From: Bacteroidota bacterium
GTDB lineage: Bacteria; Bacteroidota; Bacteroidia; Bacteroidales; UBA10428
NCBI GenBank assembly: GCA_023442525.1
Contig: JAEZZA010000031.1
Coordinates: forward strand, 124,001 to 188,000
Reading direction: 5' to 3'
Length of the DNA stretch: 64,000 nucleotides
Shown here piece after piece: positions 55,553-64,000 of the stretch (positions are counted from its first letter, which is position 1; each line of letters starts with the position of its first letter). Below the pieces are notes generated by a model. The model had not been told where the DNA came from. It saw only the letters and a program-made list of their open reading frames with translations, and did no database searches. The position numbers and the translations under genes were made by a program.

Positions 55553-56920
55553 ATGAAAACCCATTTACGATCATACATGTTTGGAGTTCTGGGGCTTTTT
55601 GCAGCCTCCCTGGTTGTGGCCCAGACACCTGAATACGACGACATGTATTACATTCCTTCCGAAAAGAAAGCAGTTCAGGCTGCTCAAAAAACGGCTCCGT
55701 CACAGGTAACACCCGCTGAAGAACCCGATGACTATGAAAAATATATCCAAAGCCTCGAACAGAAAAGGTTAGCCAATAAAAAATCTGCCAGTTCGGCTTT
55801 GCCTTATAATGATTCCGTGGAATATGCTGACGATCAGAATTATGTTGATTCGGAATACTATGAGGAAGATGGTAATACCTATATTACCAATAATTACTAT
55901 AACAGCGACTATGTCTATGCCTCAAGGATCAGAAGATTTTACGATCCGTTTTATTCGACAGGATATTTCGATTCATATTATTACGATCCGTTCTGGTATG
56001 AACCGGGATGGTCATTCAGGCTTTCCTTTGGTTATGGATATCCATACTACGGAAGTTACGGATATTACGGCTGGCCTTATTATTCTTACTGGGGTTCACC
56101 CTACTATTACGGATATTATCCCTACGGATACAATCCGTTTTATCACAGTCATTACGGTTATTATGGTTATTATGATTACTACGGTTACGGATATCACTAT
56201 GCCGGCTATCCCTATTATTATGATAATCATTATCACGGCAATTACAGGCCGGGTTATTACGGCCCCCGCCGTTCGATTGAGAACAACAGGATGGCCAGTT
56301 CATATAATGGCCGCAGGACTGTTGGCGGCAATACATCAGGGGTTTCCACAAATACGGCAAGAAGAACCGCAGGTACTTCAGTTGGTCAGACTCCGGTGAA
56401 GAGCACTTCGTCAACGGCCGTACGTCGTCCTTACGGTACAACCCGCAGCGCTTCAGGCACAACAACCACCGGTACGTCCAGCAGTAATACCGAAAGAAGG
56501 GTAACAGGTACAACAAGTAATCAATATAACACTACACGGTCGGCCTCGTCCACTACTACCACCAGATCTTCAGCTCCGCAGGAACGTCCGGTTTATACCC
56601 GGCCCAGTACTTCGAGCAGCAGATCATCGACGTACTCAGGAAGTACCACCAGAAGCAGCAGCAGTTCTACCCGTTCAGGAAGTTCATACAGCACACCTTC
56701 ACGGTCGTCCTCTTCGTCATCATATAGCCGCCCGAGTTCTTCGACAGGGTCTTCATCCTCCTCTTATAGCTCTGGCAGCAGATCGTCAAGCTACAGTTCA
56801 GGATCATCAAGCCGTTCAGGCAGTTCGTACAGCTCAGGCAGTAGCAGCAGGTCATCCGGAGGAAGCTATTCAGGAGGCAGCTCGGGATCAAGCCGTTCGG
56901 GTTCAGGCGGCAGAAGGTAA
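55553..56920 (+). CDS. Secreted Tyr/Gly-rich and Ser/Thr/Arg-rich low-complexity protein
   Basis: No named family is recognised. The 455 residues begin with a signal peptide (cleavage after VVAQ), an acidic region with a short helical stretch (DDYEKYIQSLEQKRL), then a Tyr/Gly/Pro-rich zone (about 125-240) with many YGYY and PYYYG motifs. A basic Ser/Thr/Arg tail (about 250-455) ends in Gly/Ser-rich repeats. The composition suggests a disordered or adhesive surface component, perhaps crosslinked through tyrosines; that is inference. It is expressed from a strong ribosome-binding site, alone between proS and the FadL-like gene. The long ORFs in other frames are side effects of its composition. 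Confidence 0.75.
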   Translation: MKTHLRSYMFGVLGLFAASLVVAQTPEYDDMYYIPSEKKAVQAAQKTAPSQVTPAEEPDDYEKYIQSLEQKRLANKKSASSALPYNDSVEYADDQNYVDSEYYEEDGNTYITNNYYNSDYVYASRIRRFYDPFYSTGYFDSYYYDPFWYEPGWSFRLSFGYGYPYYGSYGYYGWPYYSYWGSPYYYGYYPYGYNPFYHSHYGYYGYYDYYGYGYHYAGYPYYYDNHYHGNYRPGYYGPRRSIENNRMASSYNGRRTVGGNTSGVSTNTARRTAGTSVGQTPVKSTSSTAVRRPYGTTRSASGTTTTGTSSSNTERRVTGTTSNQYNTTRSASSTTTTRSSAPQERPVYTRPSTSSSRSSTYSGSTTRSSSSSTRSGSSYSTPSRSSSSSSYSRPSSSTGSSSSSYSSGSRSSSYSSGSSSRSGSSYSSGSSSRSSGGSYSGGSSGSSRSGSGGRR

Positions 56921-56970
56921 GCCTTGTTTTTCAGAAATAACTGGTTATCAAACCTTTAACATTGTGAATT

Positions 56971-58440
56971 ATGAAAAGGATTTTTTCACTGGTAATCTTT
57001 TTTACCTGTTTCGTAACTATTCAGGCGCAATATGTAGGTGATGCTTTACGATACTCTCAGAATTTCCCAACACTCTCAGCAAGGAGTCTGGGCATGGGAG
57101 GAGCTTTTACTTCACTTGGAGGTGATTACTCTTCAAGCTACATAAATCCTGCCGGCCTCGCCATGTACCGCAAATCCGAGTTCGTCATTTCTCCCGGCCT
57201 TCAGCTTGCAAATAATAACGCCGACTATCTGGGTGAGTCGAATAAAGATTACAGATACCAGTTTAACTTTAGTAACCTCGGCTACGTAGGCACCTGGCTG
57301 TCCAAACGGGACAAGGGCCTGGTAAGTGCTTCCTATTCAATTGGATATAACCGACTCAACAATTACCATAATAACCTTTATATTGGCGGGGTTAATAACA
57401 ACAGTTCTTATTCCGATTATTTCGTAGAGTACGCCAGTGTTAACGAAATTGATCCGATAGACCTTGATGATTATTATGAAAGATTACTTTATGATGCCTG
57501 GATTATTGATTATGATGGTTCATCATCATATTATAGCCTGGTGCCCGTACCCGTTGAACAGCAGCGAACCATTCGTACAAAAGGAGGTGCCGGAGAATGG
57601 TCATTTGCTTTTGGTTTGAATTTCAGCGACAGGATATACTGGGGTATGGGATTGGGAATCGACCAATTCGATTACCGCTCGGTAAATACGCACCGGGAAA
57701 TCAATCACGGCTCAGGCCCGTTTAAATCCTTCGATTTTACCGAAGAACTCAATGTTGAAGGTGTCGGCTTTACAATGAACACGGGTATAATTGCCCGATT
57801 GGGTAAATTCGTACGAATTGGTACTTCAATTCACCTGCCTACATATTATAGAATTACAGAAGATTACTTCAACACGGCCTTTTCGGATTTCGGTGATTCC
57901 ACATTTTATAAAGAACCAACCGACGATAACGGTAATTACCTGGGTTCATCACAATTTCGATACCGTTTGAGGACACCATTCCAATGGAATTCAGGTGTTA
58001 GCTTTATGCTGGGAACAAAAGGCATTATTTCGGCCGATGTAAATTATATCAATTACAGCCGGATGCAAATGAAGACTCACCCTGATTTTGATAATGTTTT
58101 CGACAGGCAGACTGCGGAGTTTACCAACGAAGATATCGAAATGGTTTACCGTCCGGTGGTTAATCTGAAGCTGGGAGGTGAAGTCAGACTCATGGAACAC
58201 TTTTCCCTGCGTCTGGGCGGAGGTTATTATCCCAGTGTATATGCCAGCGATGAGCTGAACGAAGCTGCCCGGCATTTTGAACTGAACTCGGGAGTTGGTT
58301 ACAGAAGCAATAGCTTCTTTGTTGATTTTGCCTTTTCAGGTTTATTCCATACCGAAAAATATAACCTGTACTTTGACAATATTTCTGATATCAAAGCAAA
58401 TAAATACAGGTTTGTTGCCTCGATGGGTGTCAGGTTCTGA
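56971..58440 (+). CDS. FadL/OmpP1-like outer-membrane protein
   Basis: A 489-residue outer-membrane beta barrel of the FadL/TodX (OmpP1) family. After the signal peptide (IQAQ) come the family motifs YSQNFPTLSARSLGMGGAFTSLGGDYSSSYINPAGLA and KSEFVISPGL. FadL-like proteins admit hydrophobic compounds or fatty acids; the substrate here is unknown. The protein ends with a predicted final strand (RFVASMGVRF). A strong terminator follows. Confidence 0.88.
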   Translation: MKRIFSLVIFFTCFVTIQAQYVGDALRYSQNFPTLSARSLGMGGAFTSLGGDYSSSYINPAGLAMYRKSEFVISPGLQLANNNADYLGESNKDYRYQFNFSNLGYVGTWLSKRDKGLVSASYSIGYNRLNNYHNNLYIGGVNNNSSYSDYFVEYASVNEIDPIDLDDYYERLLYDAWIIDYDGSSSYYSLVPVPVEQQRTIRTKGGAGEWSFAFGLNFSDRIYWGMGLGIDQFDYRSVNTHREINHGSGPFKSFDFTEELNVEGVGFTMNTGIIARLGKFVRIGTSIHLPTYYRITEDYFNTAFSDFGDSTFYKEPTDDNGNYLGSSQFRYRLRTPFQWNSGVSFMLGTKGIISADVNYINYSRMQMKTHPDFDNVFDRQTAEFTNEDIEMVYRPVVNLKLGGEVRLMEHFSLRLGGGYYPSVYASDELNEAARHFELNSGVGYRSNSFFVDFAFSGLFHTEKYNLYFDNISDIKANKYRFVASMGVRF

Positions 58441-58480
58441 CCTTATACCCCAAGATTTTAGTTAGTGAGTTTTCGGATTT

Positions 58481-58513
58481 AACCGGCCCGGCTTTGTCGG
58501 GCCGGTTTTTTTA
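58481..58513 (+). terminator. Rho-independent terminator of the FadL-like gene
   Basis: Stem AACCGGCCCG (58481-58490) and CGGGCCGGTT (58498-58507), loop GCTTTGT, then a T run. The stop codon of the convergent trmD lies in the T run, so it serves the plus-strand gene. Confidence 0.9.
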
Positions 58514-59224
58514 TTCGCGGTCAATTCCTTTTTTACCTCGCTTGTTTTCGTCGTAAAGTAAATCGGGTCTGAGTTTAATCGTTCGCTCTTCCGATTGCTG
58601 ATGTCTCCATTCATCGATATTCCTCTGATGACCTGAAAGAAGTATGTCAGGTACCTTCCAGCCCTTATACTCAGCCGGCCGTGTGTACACAGGCGGAGCC
58701 AGAAGATTATCCTGAAAAGAGTCTGTTAAGGCAGATGTCTCATCCGAAATACCGCCCGGCAAAAGCCTTACAATACAATCGGTAACAACTGCGGCGGCCA
58801 GTTCTCCCCCCGACAATACAAAATCGCCGATCGAGATCTCACGGGTGATCAGGTTATCCCTGACTCTCTGGTCGACACCCTTATAGTGGCCACATAACAG
58901 AATAATGTTATTTAACGTGGCCAGGTAATTAGCTTCGTTTTGCTTAAATGTACGGCCATCGGGAGTAAGGTAAATGATTTCGTCGTACTGCCTTTCGCTT
59001 TTGAGTTTAGTTATCAGCAGATCGATGGGTTCAATGCACATAACCATTCCGGCTCCCCCGCCAAAAGCGTAATCGTCGACCTGCTTTTGCTTGTTTTGGG
59101 AATAATCCCTGATATTGTGAATATATATTTCCACTATCGATCGTTCCCGGGCCCGTTTAATAATGGAATGGTCGAGAGGACTCTGAAGCAGTTCGGGAAG
59201 GATGGTTAAAATATCTATTCTCAT
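58511..59224 (-). CDS. trmD: tRNA (guanine-N1)-methyltransferase
   Basis: Methylates G37 next to the anticodon with S-adenosylmethionine. The ATG at 59224 (MRIDILTILPELL) is preferred over the reading to 59260, because it matches the family start and avoids overlap with the AddB-like gene. Motifs are SIVEIYIHNIRDYSQNKQKQVDDYAFGGGAGMVM, LCGHYKGVDQRVRD and EISIGDFVLSGGELAAAVVTD, all in the SPOUT knot. Length (237) is normal. Confidence 0.97.
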   Translation of the reverse strand: MRIDILTILPELLQSPLDHSIIKRARERSIVEIYIHNIRDYSQNKQKQVDDYAFGGGAGMVMCIEPIDLLITKLKSERQYDEIIYLTPDGRTFKQNEANYLATLNNIILLCGHYKGVDQRVRDNLITREISIGDFVLSGGELAAAVVTDCIVRLLPGGISDETSALTDSFQDNLLAPPVYTRPAEYKGWKVPDILLSGHQRNIDEWRHQQSEERTIKLRPDLLYDENKRGKKGIDRE

Positions 59225-59237
59225 GAGATGATCATTA

Positions 59238-62090
59238 TTAACGTCTGCAAATTCCGGCATAAGCGCAGTATTCGCAAATTCTGGTTACGGTAGTCTGTTT
59301 AAACGGTATTTCTTTATTAAATAAATTTTCGAGAGCTGATATCAGGAGTTGTTCGAATTCGGTTTCTACTGATCCGAAAGCTTCAAGCTTCCCCGAATCC
59401 ATTTTAATCCATTCCGAAAAGTTCTCCTGCTGACACTGCCGGAGAAAGAACAGCCCGGGCCTGATATCTGCATTCGGATTTTCGTTTTTATATACCAAAC
59501 TGTACAACAATACCTGAAATACAGCGTCATTACGCGATGTTTCATTTTCGTTGAACAGCGACTCAACAGACGCGAATTTATTCTTCACTTCGCCTGTTTT
59601 GTAATCAAGGATGCGGATCTTTCCTTCTTTTAGATCGATACGGTCAATCACTCCTCCGGTTCTCAGAGTTCTTTTAATGCCATTTATATTTAGGGTAATG
59701 GGCATATAATGTTCTTCTTCCAGGCTAATCACCTGAAAAGGTACAGATATGATCTCGGTTTTGAGGAACTGCCGGATATAAGTGAATATCACCTGCCTTA
59801 CAATCAGGTTATAACCTTCAGGTTTCCGGCCTTCTTTACCCTCGTCGTCGCCGAACAGTTCTTCACAAAATGCCTGATCGATGACCTTAAATAAATACTC
59901 CTCATCGGCCTGTACCTTTTTGATTTTTTCGGCTGTGACTGTTTCTTTGCCAAACGACTGGTAAATTTTATGAAGCGAATTGTGTAACAGGTTACCGAAT
60001 AACCGTGCGTCTACATCCTCGCTCACGTCTTCGGGTTGTTTTAAGCCTGCAATATGATGGAAATAAAACTTCACCGGGCAATTAAGGTATTCATTGATAG
60101 CGCTTGGCGATAGCGACTTTTTGGGATTATCGAAGTAACCCCACAAAGCATCCAACACCTTACTGGTCTTTTGAACTACCACAGGTTTAACCGGTATCCT
60201 GGAAATGGTCGACTCCACCTGGATTTCTTCAATATTCAGTTTCATATCATATAAAAGCTGATGAAGAAACCGGCTACGCTCACCTGTTTTAAGGCCCCCT
60301 GAGCTCGCATCATATACAAAAGCGATTTTGTTTGCCCTCTGTATCAGTCGATAAAAATAATAGGAGTAGATCGCATCGTGATGTTCAGGGGTGGGTAATC
60401 CATATCCTGCCCTGAGATTGTAGGGTATGAACGAAGGACGATCGGCACTTCCCGGCAGAACACCCTCATTGGCTGAAATCACAATCACGTTATCAAAATC
60501 AAGAATACGTGTCTCAAGTACGCCGAGTATCTGAAGTCCGGCCAACGGCTCGCCTGAAAATGGAATCCGTGTGGTCCGCAGCAGTTTCCGGGTAATTCGA
60601 AAGATAGTATCTGTGGAGGGCTTGACCGGCTGTTCTGCGAGAATATCATTTAAGTGTGAAATGACTTTAAAAACACCAAAAAGAAGCTCCATCTGTACAG
60701 GGTCGTCTGGGTCTTTCCCGGCATGGTCCGACAAATCCCTTATAAGGACTGAAATCAGGTCTGACAGGTATCCGGTTGTATCGGTCCGTAACCGGTCATT
60801 GAAAACCGGATCAGCCTTCATTTTCGGAATCAACTCGGAAATATTGATGTATATCAGGTGTTTTTCAAGGGCATGTTTTCTGATGGTTTCTGAAACACTT
60901 CTGTATGTGCTTCTTAGAAGCGGATTATTCATCACCGACATGATATCGCTAAAGTACCATAGCAGATTGCCCGAAGTGCTGATTCGCAAATTCCGGTTCA
61001 ATTCGGACAGGGAATCCACCAGGCTGAATATGGCAGAATCGCTTACCGGGTATCCCATTGTAACATTTATATCTTTAACCTTTTCAGGAATTCCGTACAG
61101 GACGTTAATCAGCAAACCTTCGTCGGCAAGAACAATAGCAGTTTTTTCAATAGATCCCGAATCTCCGATTTCCAGTTTCTCAATGAGATCAGGTATTACC
61201 AGTGCCTGTCCGGCATTGGAATAAACCGGAACAAACAGGGTTCTTTCTTTTGGGCTTTCAAAATGACGGTGAAACAAGGGTTGCGACTCACCGAATTTTT
61301 TCAGATTTTGTCTTATAAAAGTGCCGGCTTCGTGTACCGGATTGAGGCAAATGTCATCGTAGTCCCAGTAAAACTCTGCTTTGCCTGCATTCTGAAGGAT
61401 TGAGAATAATTTCTCTTCTGATGTACTCAATGCATTGAAACCAACAATCAGAAAGCGCTTATCTTCAATAAACCTCATGACTGGCGTAGTGTCATCCACC
61501 GCTTTCCGGTACGACATGCCCTCATAAGCAAATCCTTTGCGATCAAGATCATTCCTGAATTCTTTATATACATCAGCCAGGGATTGCCAAAGGTTCAGAA
61601 ATGATTTCTGTCCGTTTTCAGGTTCTCCGGGCGAAAATGTCGACCAGAATTTCCTGAGATATTCAAGTTGTTCCTGCGACAGGTAGTTGAATTTTCCATC
61701 GATATTCTTAAGGTCGGATAAATTCCGGTACAGATCTTCAGCACGAACCATGTATTTATCAATCTCATCAAAATCGGAGATCAATGTTTCGCCATACGGA
61801 TAAAACGTGTCGAACGATTCGGATGAGCCGGTAACTTTCACATAAGTATTGTAGAGCGAAAATAAAAGCGTCAACCGGTCGGCTACCAGGCAACCTGATA
61901 TTTGATCCATGAGTTCGCTGATTGTATAATAGCCGGGAGCCCATACAGGCTGTGTGGTCAATTCACCCAGATATCTGCTCAGGTATAGCCTGGCTCTCTT
62001 ATTCGGAAACACAACACACAGCGATTCGCTATCACTGTTATGATTCAGAATAATGGAGGCTACTTCCCCGAGAAAAGGAGTTGATTTCAT
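59238..62090 (-). CDS. AddB-like PD-(D/E)XK exonuclease/helicase-like protein
   Basis: A 950-residue protein of the AddB/RexB type used in double-strand break repair. The N-terminal part resembles an inactive UvrD-like helicase. The C-terminal nuclease has IDRIDLKEGKIRILDYKTGE with catalytic acids and lysine. Cys671 (YLNCPVKFYF) and Cys939, Cys942, Cys948 (ICEYCAYAGICR) are positioned to bind a 4Fe-4S cluster around the nuclease fold. The partner AddA helicase gene is not in the window. It is 13 bp upstream of trmD on the same strand. Confidence 0.8.
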   Translation of the reverse strand: MKSTPFLGEVASIILNHNSDSESLCVVFPNKRARLYLSRYLGELTTQPVWAPGYYTISELMDQISGCLVADRLTLLFSLYNTYVKVTGSSESFDTFYPYGETLISDFDEIDKYMVRAEDLYRNLSDLKNIDGKFNYLSQEQLEYLRKFWSTFSPGEPENGQKSFLNLWQSLADVYKEFRNDLDRKGFAYEGMSYRKAVDDTTPVMRFIEDKRFLIVGFNALSTSEEKLFSILQNAGKAEFYWDYDDICLNPVHEAGTFIRQNLKKFGESQPLFHRHFESPKERTLFVPVYSNAGQALVIPDLIEKLEIGDSGSIEKTAIVLADEGLLINVLYGIPEKVKDINVTMGYPVSDSAIFSLVDSLSELNRNLRISTSGNLLWYFSDIMSVMNNPLLRSTYRSVSETIRKHALEKHLIYINISELIPKMKADPVFNDRLRTDTTGYLSDLISVLIRDLSDHAGKDPDDPVQMELLFGVFKVISHLNDILAEQPVKPSTDTIFRITRKLLRTTRIPFSGEPLAGLQILGVLETRILDFDNVIVISANEGVLPGSADRPSFIPYNLRAGYGLPTPEHHDAIYSYYFYRLIQRANKIAFVYDASSGGLKTGERSRFLHQLLYDMKLNIEEIQVESTISRIPVKPVVVQKTSKVLDALWGYFDNPKKSLSPSAINEYLNCPVKFYFHHIAGLKQPEDVSEDVDARLFGNLLHNSLHKIYQSFGKETVTAEKIKKVQADEEYLFKVIDQAFCEELFGDDEGKEGRKPEGYNLIVRQVIFTYIRQFLKTEIISVPFQVISLEEEHYMPITLNINGIKRTLRTGGVIDRIDLKEGKIRILDYKTGEVKNKFASVESLFNENETSRNDAVFQVLLYSLVYKNENPNADIRPGLFFLRQCQQENFSEWIKMDSGKLEAFGSVETEFEQLLISALENLFNKEIPFKQTTVTRICEYCAYAGICRR

Positions 62091-62201
62091 TATTTTGTTT
62101 GCTCAATACCGGGAACAAATTTAGAATATACAAGAGAACAATATATGCAAAAGATTTTTATCTTTAATCTGAATTAAGCCATTGATTAAGATGTTTCTGC
62201 T

Positions 62202-62483
62202 ATGTTAAGGGAGAACGAAATTGTAATGCTGCTATTAGGTATAAGCGTTTTGATTCTCCTTTTTTTTAACAAAGAGCATACACGCAAGATCCGGGAATGG
62301 AAGATCATTCTCGGCAGTTATTGTTTCCTGTTAGGCGGATGGTTTTTCACAAATCTCGAAGAAATCGTCTTTCGGAATTTGTTTAATTTTTTCGAACATA
62401 TCAGTTACCTGGTCAGTGCTTTATTACTATTGATATGGTCGTGGAAGATAACCGGCACTGCTAACAAGGAGGGAAAAATATGA
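62202..62483 (+). CDS. Small membrane protein coupled to the histidine kinase
   Basis: 93 residues with two clear hydrophobic segments (about 6-22 and 33-50) and a third weaker one (65-83), ending TGTANKEGKI. I recognise no family. Its stop overlaps the start of the following kinase gene (ATGA at 62480). The AAGGAGGG at 62466-62473, inside this gene, serves the kinase start. It may be a membrane partner of that kinase. Confidence 0.7.
   Translation: MLRENEIVMLLLGISVLILLFFNKEHTRKIREWKIILGSYCFLLGGWFFTNLEEIVFRNLFNFFEHISYLVSALLLLIWSWKITGTANKEGKI
62466..62473 (+). promoter_or_regulatory. Ribosome-binding site of the terminal kinase
   Basis: AAGGAGGG, six bases before the ATG at 62480 and inside the upstream gene. 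Confirms the overlapping start. Confidence 0.7.
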
Positions 62484-64000
62484 GCATGATTGCGATAGTG
62501 GATCTTGCAACGTGTTTTATTCTTACGATTATTCTAATCCTGCTTATCTCGCGCAACCGCACTCCGATCAGGCAGGACATCCGCGTTATGGCTCTGATTG
62601 TAACTTTTGTTACCCTGGCCTATGTGTTTTTCATGTTGCTCGAATGGATGGATATCAACCACGGTCTTGAATCGGTTGAAGATTTTACAGGCGCTTCCAT
62701 TCCCCTTGTATGGGCAACCTGCATTTATTTTTTCATTCAATCTGCTCTACATGAGATTCTTACTTTGAATCAGGAAAATCTCAGAATTACCCTGAATTCA
62801 ATTGGCGATGCCGTAATCGCCACCGATATAATGGGAGTAATTACCCGGATCAATCCTGCTGCATGTATGTTAGTTGGAGTTACAGAGGACGACACTATAG
62901 GAAAGAAAATCGATGAAGTTTTTGTTCTGGTTGATCCGGTTTCGCGAAAAAAAGTTGTCAATCCGGTTAACAAGGTACTTGAAAGCGGTAAAGTATCGAA
63001 AATGGGCCAGTACATCCTGGTGGGTAAAAAAAACAATGATCTTTATATTTCCGATACAGCTGCACCCATTTATAATGCAAAGGAAGAACTGTGCGGTGTG
63101 GTACTGGTTTTCAGCGACATGACCGAGCATTACCTTCAGGAACAGAAAATCAGGGCCAGCGAAGAGCGGTATAACCTCGCTGTAAACGGCTCCAAAGCCG
63201 GAGTATATGATTGGTTAATCCGCGAAGATAAAATAGTAGTAAACGAAAGATGGTCTGAAATCTTCGGTTACAAAATCGAAGAACTGGAGCCCATCAGTTC
63301 CAATGTCTGGAAAAGTAAGATGCATCCCGAAGATCTGATTCGGGTGGAAGAATTGCTCGAATCTCACTTCAAAAACGAAATAACTGATGTTGAAATTGAA
63401 TTCCGCCTGAAGCATAAAAACGGCGAATGGGTTTGGGTTATTTCAAGAGGGATGGTAATGCAACGTGATAACCTTGGCAATCCGCTGAGAATGACCGGTA
63501 CCGTTATCGACATCTCCAATCAGAAAAAAATTGAACTGGACCTGAAGGCTCAGATTGAAGAAAATATGGCTCTGAACGAAGAATATCTGGCCCAGAATGA
63601 GGAAATAAGTGAAAGCCTTGACCGAATTAAGAAGATAAATGAAGAACTCCAGGAAGCCAAACAGTTTGCTGAAGAGAGCTACAGGCTTAAATCGGCCTTT
63701 TTGGCTAATATGAGTCACGAGATCCGAACCCCGATGAATGGCATCATTGGATTTTCGGAGCTTCTGAGAGACTCCGCACTGCCTGAAGAACGGAGAAAAA
63801 AATTCTCGGATATCGTTATCGACAGCAGTCATCAGCTACTTAATATAGTTAATGATATTCTGGATATCTCACGGATTGAAACAGGAAAATTGACGCTGGT
63901 TGAGGAGAAGGTGGAAGTAAATGAACTGCTCAATATTTTGGAGGCCTTCTTCGAACCTCAGGCTACTCTGAAAAATCTCAAACTAAAAATAACCAAACCA
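62480..64000 (+). CDS. PAS-domain sensor histidine kinase, 3' end outside window
   Basis: 507 codons are visible and the frame is still open at the window edge. An N-terminal membrane segment (about 6-20) and a second (36-53) are followed by a PAS domain (about 95-215; NSIGDAVIATDIMGVITRINPAACMLVG), a PAS_3-type domain (about 225-345; YDWLIREDKIVVNERWSEIFGYKIEELEP and NGEWVWVISRG), a coiled coil and HisKA with His413 in NMSHEIRTPMNGIIGF. The ATPase and any receiver domain lie beyond the window. It overlaps the small membrane gene by four bases. Confidence 0.85.
   Translation, partial: MSMIAIVDLATCFILTIILILLISRNRTPIRQDIRVMALIVTFVTLAYVFFMLLEWMDINHGLESVEDFTGASIPLVWATCIYFFIQSALHEILTLNQENLRITLNSIGDAVIATDIMGVITRINPAACMLVGVTEDDTIGKKIDEVFVLVDPVSRKKVVNPVNKVLESGKVSKMGQYILVGKKNNDLYISDTAAPIYNAKEELCGVVLVFSDMTEHYLQEQKIRASEERYNLAVNGSKAGVYDWLIREDKIVVNERWSEIFGYKIEELEPISSNVWKSKMHPEDLIRVEELLESHFKNEITDVEIEFRLKHKNGEWVWVISRGMVMQRDNLGNPLRMTGTVIDISNQKKIELDLKAQIEENMALNEEYLAQNEEISESLDRIKKINEELQEAKQFAEESYRLKSAFLANMSHEIRTPMNGIIGFSELLRDSALPEERRKKFSDIVIDSSHQLLNIVNDILDISRIETGKLTLVEEKVEVNELLNILEAFFEPQATLKNLKLKITKP

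Noticed and set aside
55809..56516. Long plus- and minus-strand ORFs inside the Tyr/Gly-rich gene
   Set aside because: They arise from the repetitive composition (Ile/Thr-rich or Asn/His/Arg-rich shadows) and lack signals; the main frame has a signal peptide and a strong Shine-Dalgarno.

Overview
The window is a 64 kb stretch of a Bacteroidota chromosome, most like the Bacteroidales/Marinilabiliales branch; the exact lineage is inference. Supporting signs are a SusC/SusD pair, a hybrid two-component regulator with a beta-propeller sensor, many short lipoproteins, a NUDIX-type arabinose regulator, DUF4293, an LptD-like protein of Bacteroidota type, few Shine-Dalgarno sequences, and -7 boxes of the TAnnTTTG type.

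Positions 1-24,400 are an arabinan/L-arabinose utilisation locus. On the left are the end of a GH2 beta-galactosidase and, on the minus strand, an operon for a duplicated-domain lipoprotein, SusC, SusD and a GH43 endo-arabinanase. The divergent plus-strand series starts with the hybrid two-component regulator (HTCS). It continues with GH51 arabinofuranosidase, a second GH43, an AraR-like NUDIX regulator, a sodium/sugar symporter, araB, araD and araA. The implied pathway is surface capture and cutting of arabinan, import of oligosaccharides by SusCD, periplasmic trimming to arabinose, symport into the cytoplasm, and conversion by AraA, AraB and AraD to xylulose 5-phosphate. Direct repeats spaced 20-21 bp share a TGTCCACC core and lie upstream of both the SusC operon and GH51. 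They are the best candidates for the HTCS operator.

Positions 22,570-26,040 hold unusually repeat-rich intergenic DNA around araA, a thioredoxin-like protein and a small ferredoxin. It includes a four-copy tandem hairpin repeat, inverted copies of the same element here and at 43.4 kb, and several 7-9 bp and 18 bp word repeats. GH3 and GH9 lipoproteins follow, then a small membrane protein. Next come two divergent sugar permeases and an operon of sugar porter, aldose epimerase-like protein and an unrecognised 1151-residue cytosolic protein, which may be a new carbohydrate enzyme.

From 39 kb the content is mostly housekeeping and envelope genes: a PAS/GAF hybrid histidine kinase, a lipoprotein plus a lipoprotein serpin, a SirB1-like protein, DUF4293, pyrI, pyrB, a YigZ-type protein, dnaA, an MCE/MlaD protein, an N-acetylmuramoyl-L-alanine amidase, an LptD-like protein, proS, a Tyr/Gly/Ser-rich secreted protein, a FadL-like porin, trmD and an AddB-like nuclease. 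The window ends inside a second PAS histidine kinase, translationally coupled to a small membrane protein. I saw no tRNA, rRNA, CRISPR array, transposase or prophage.
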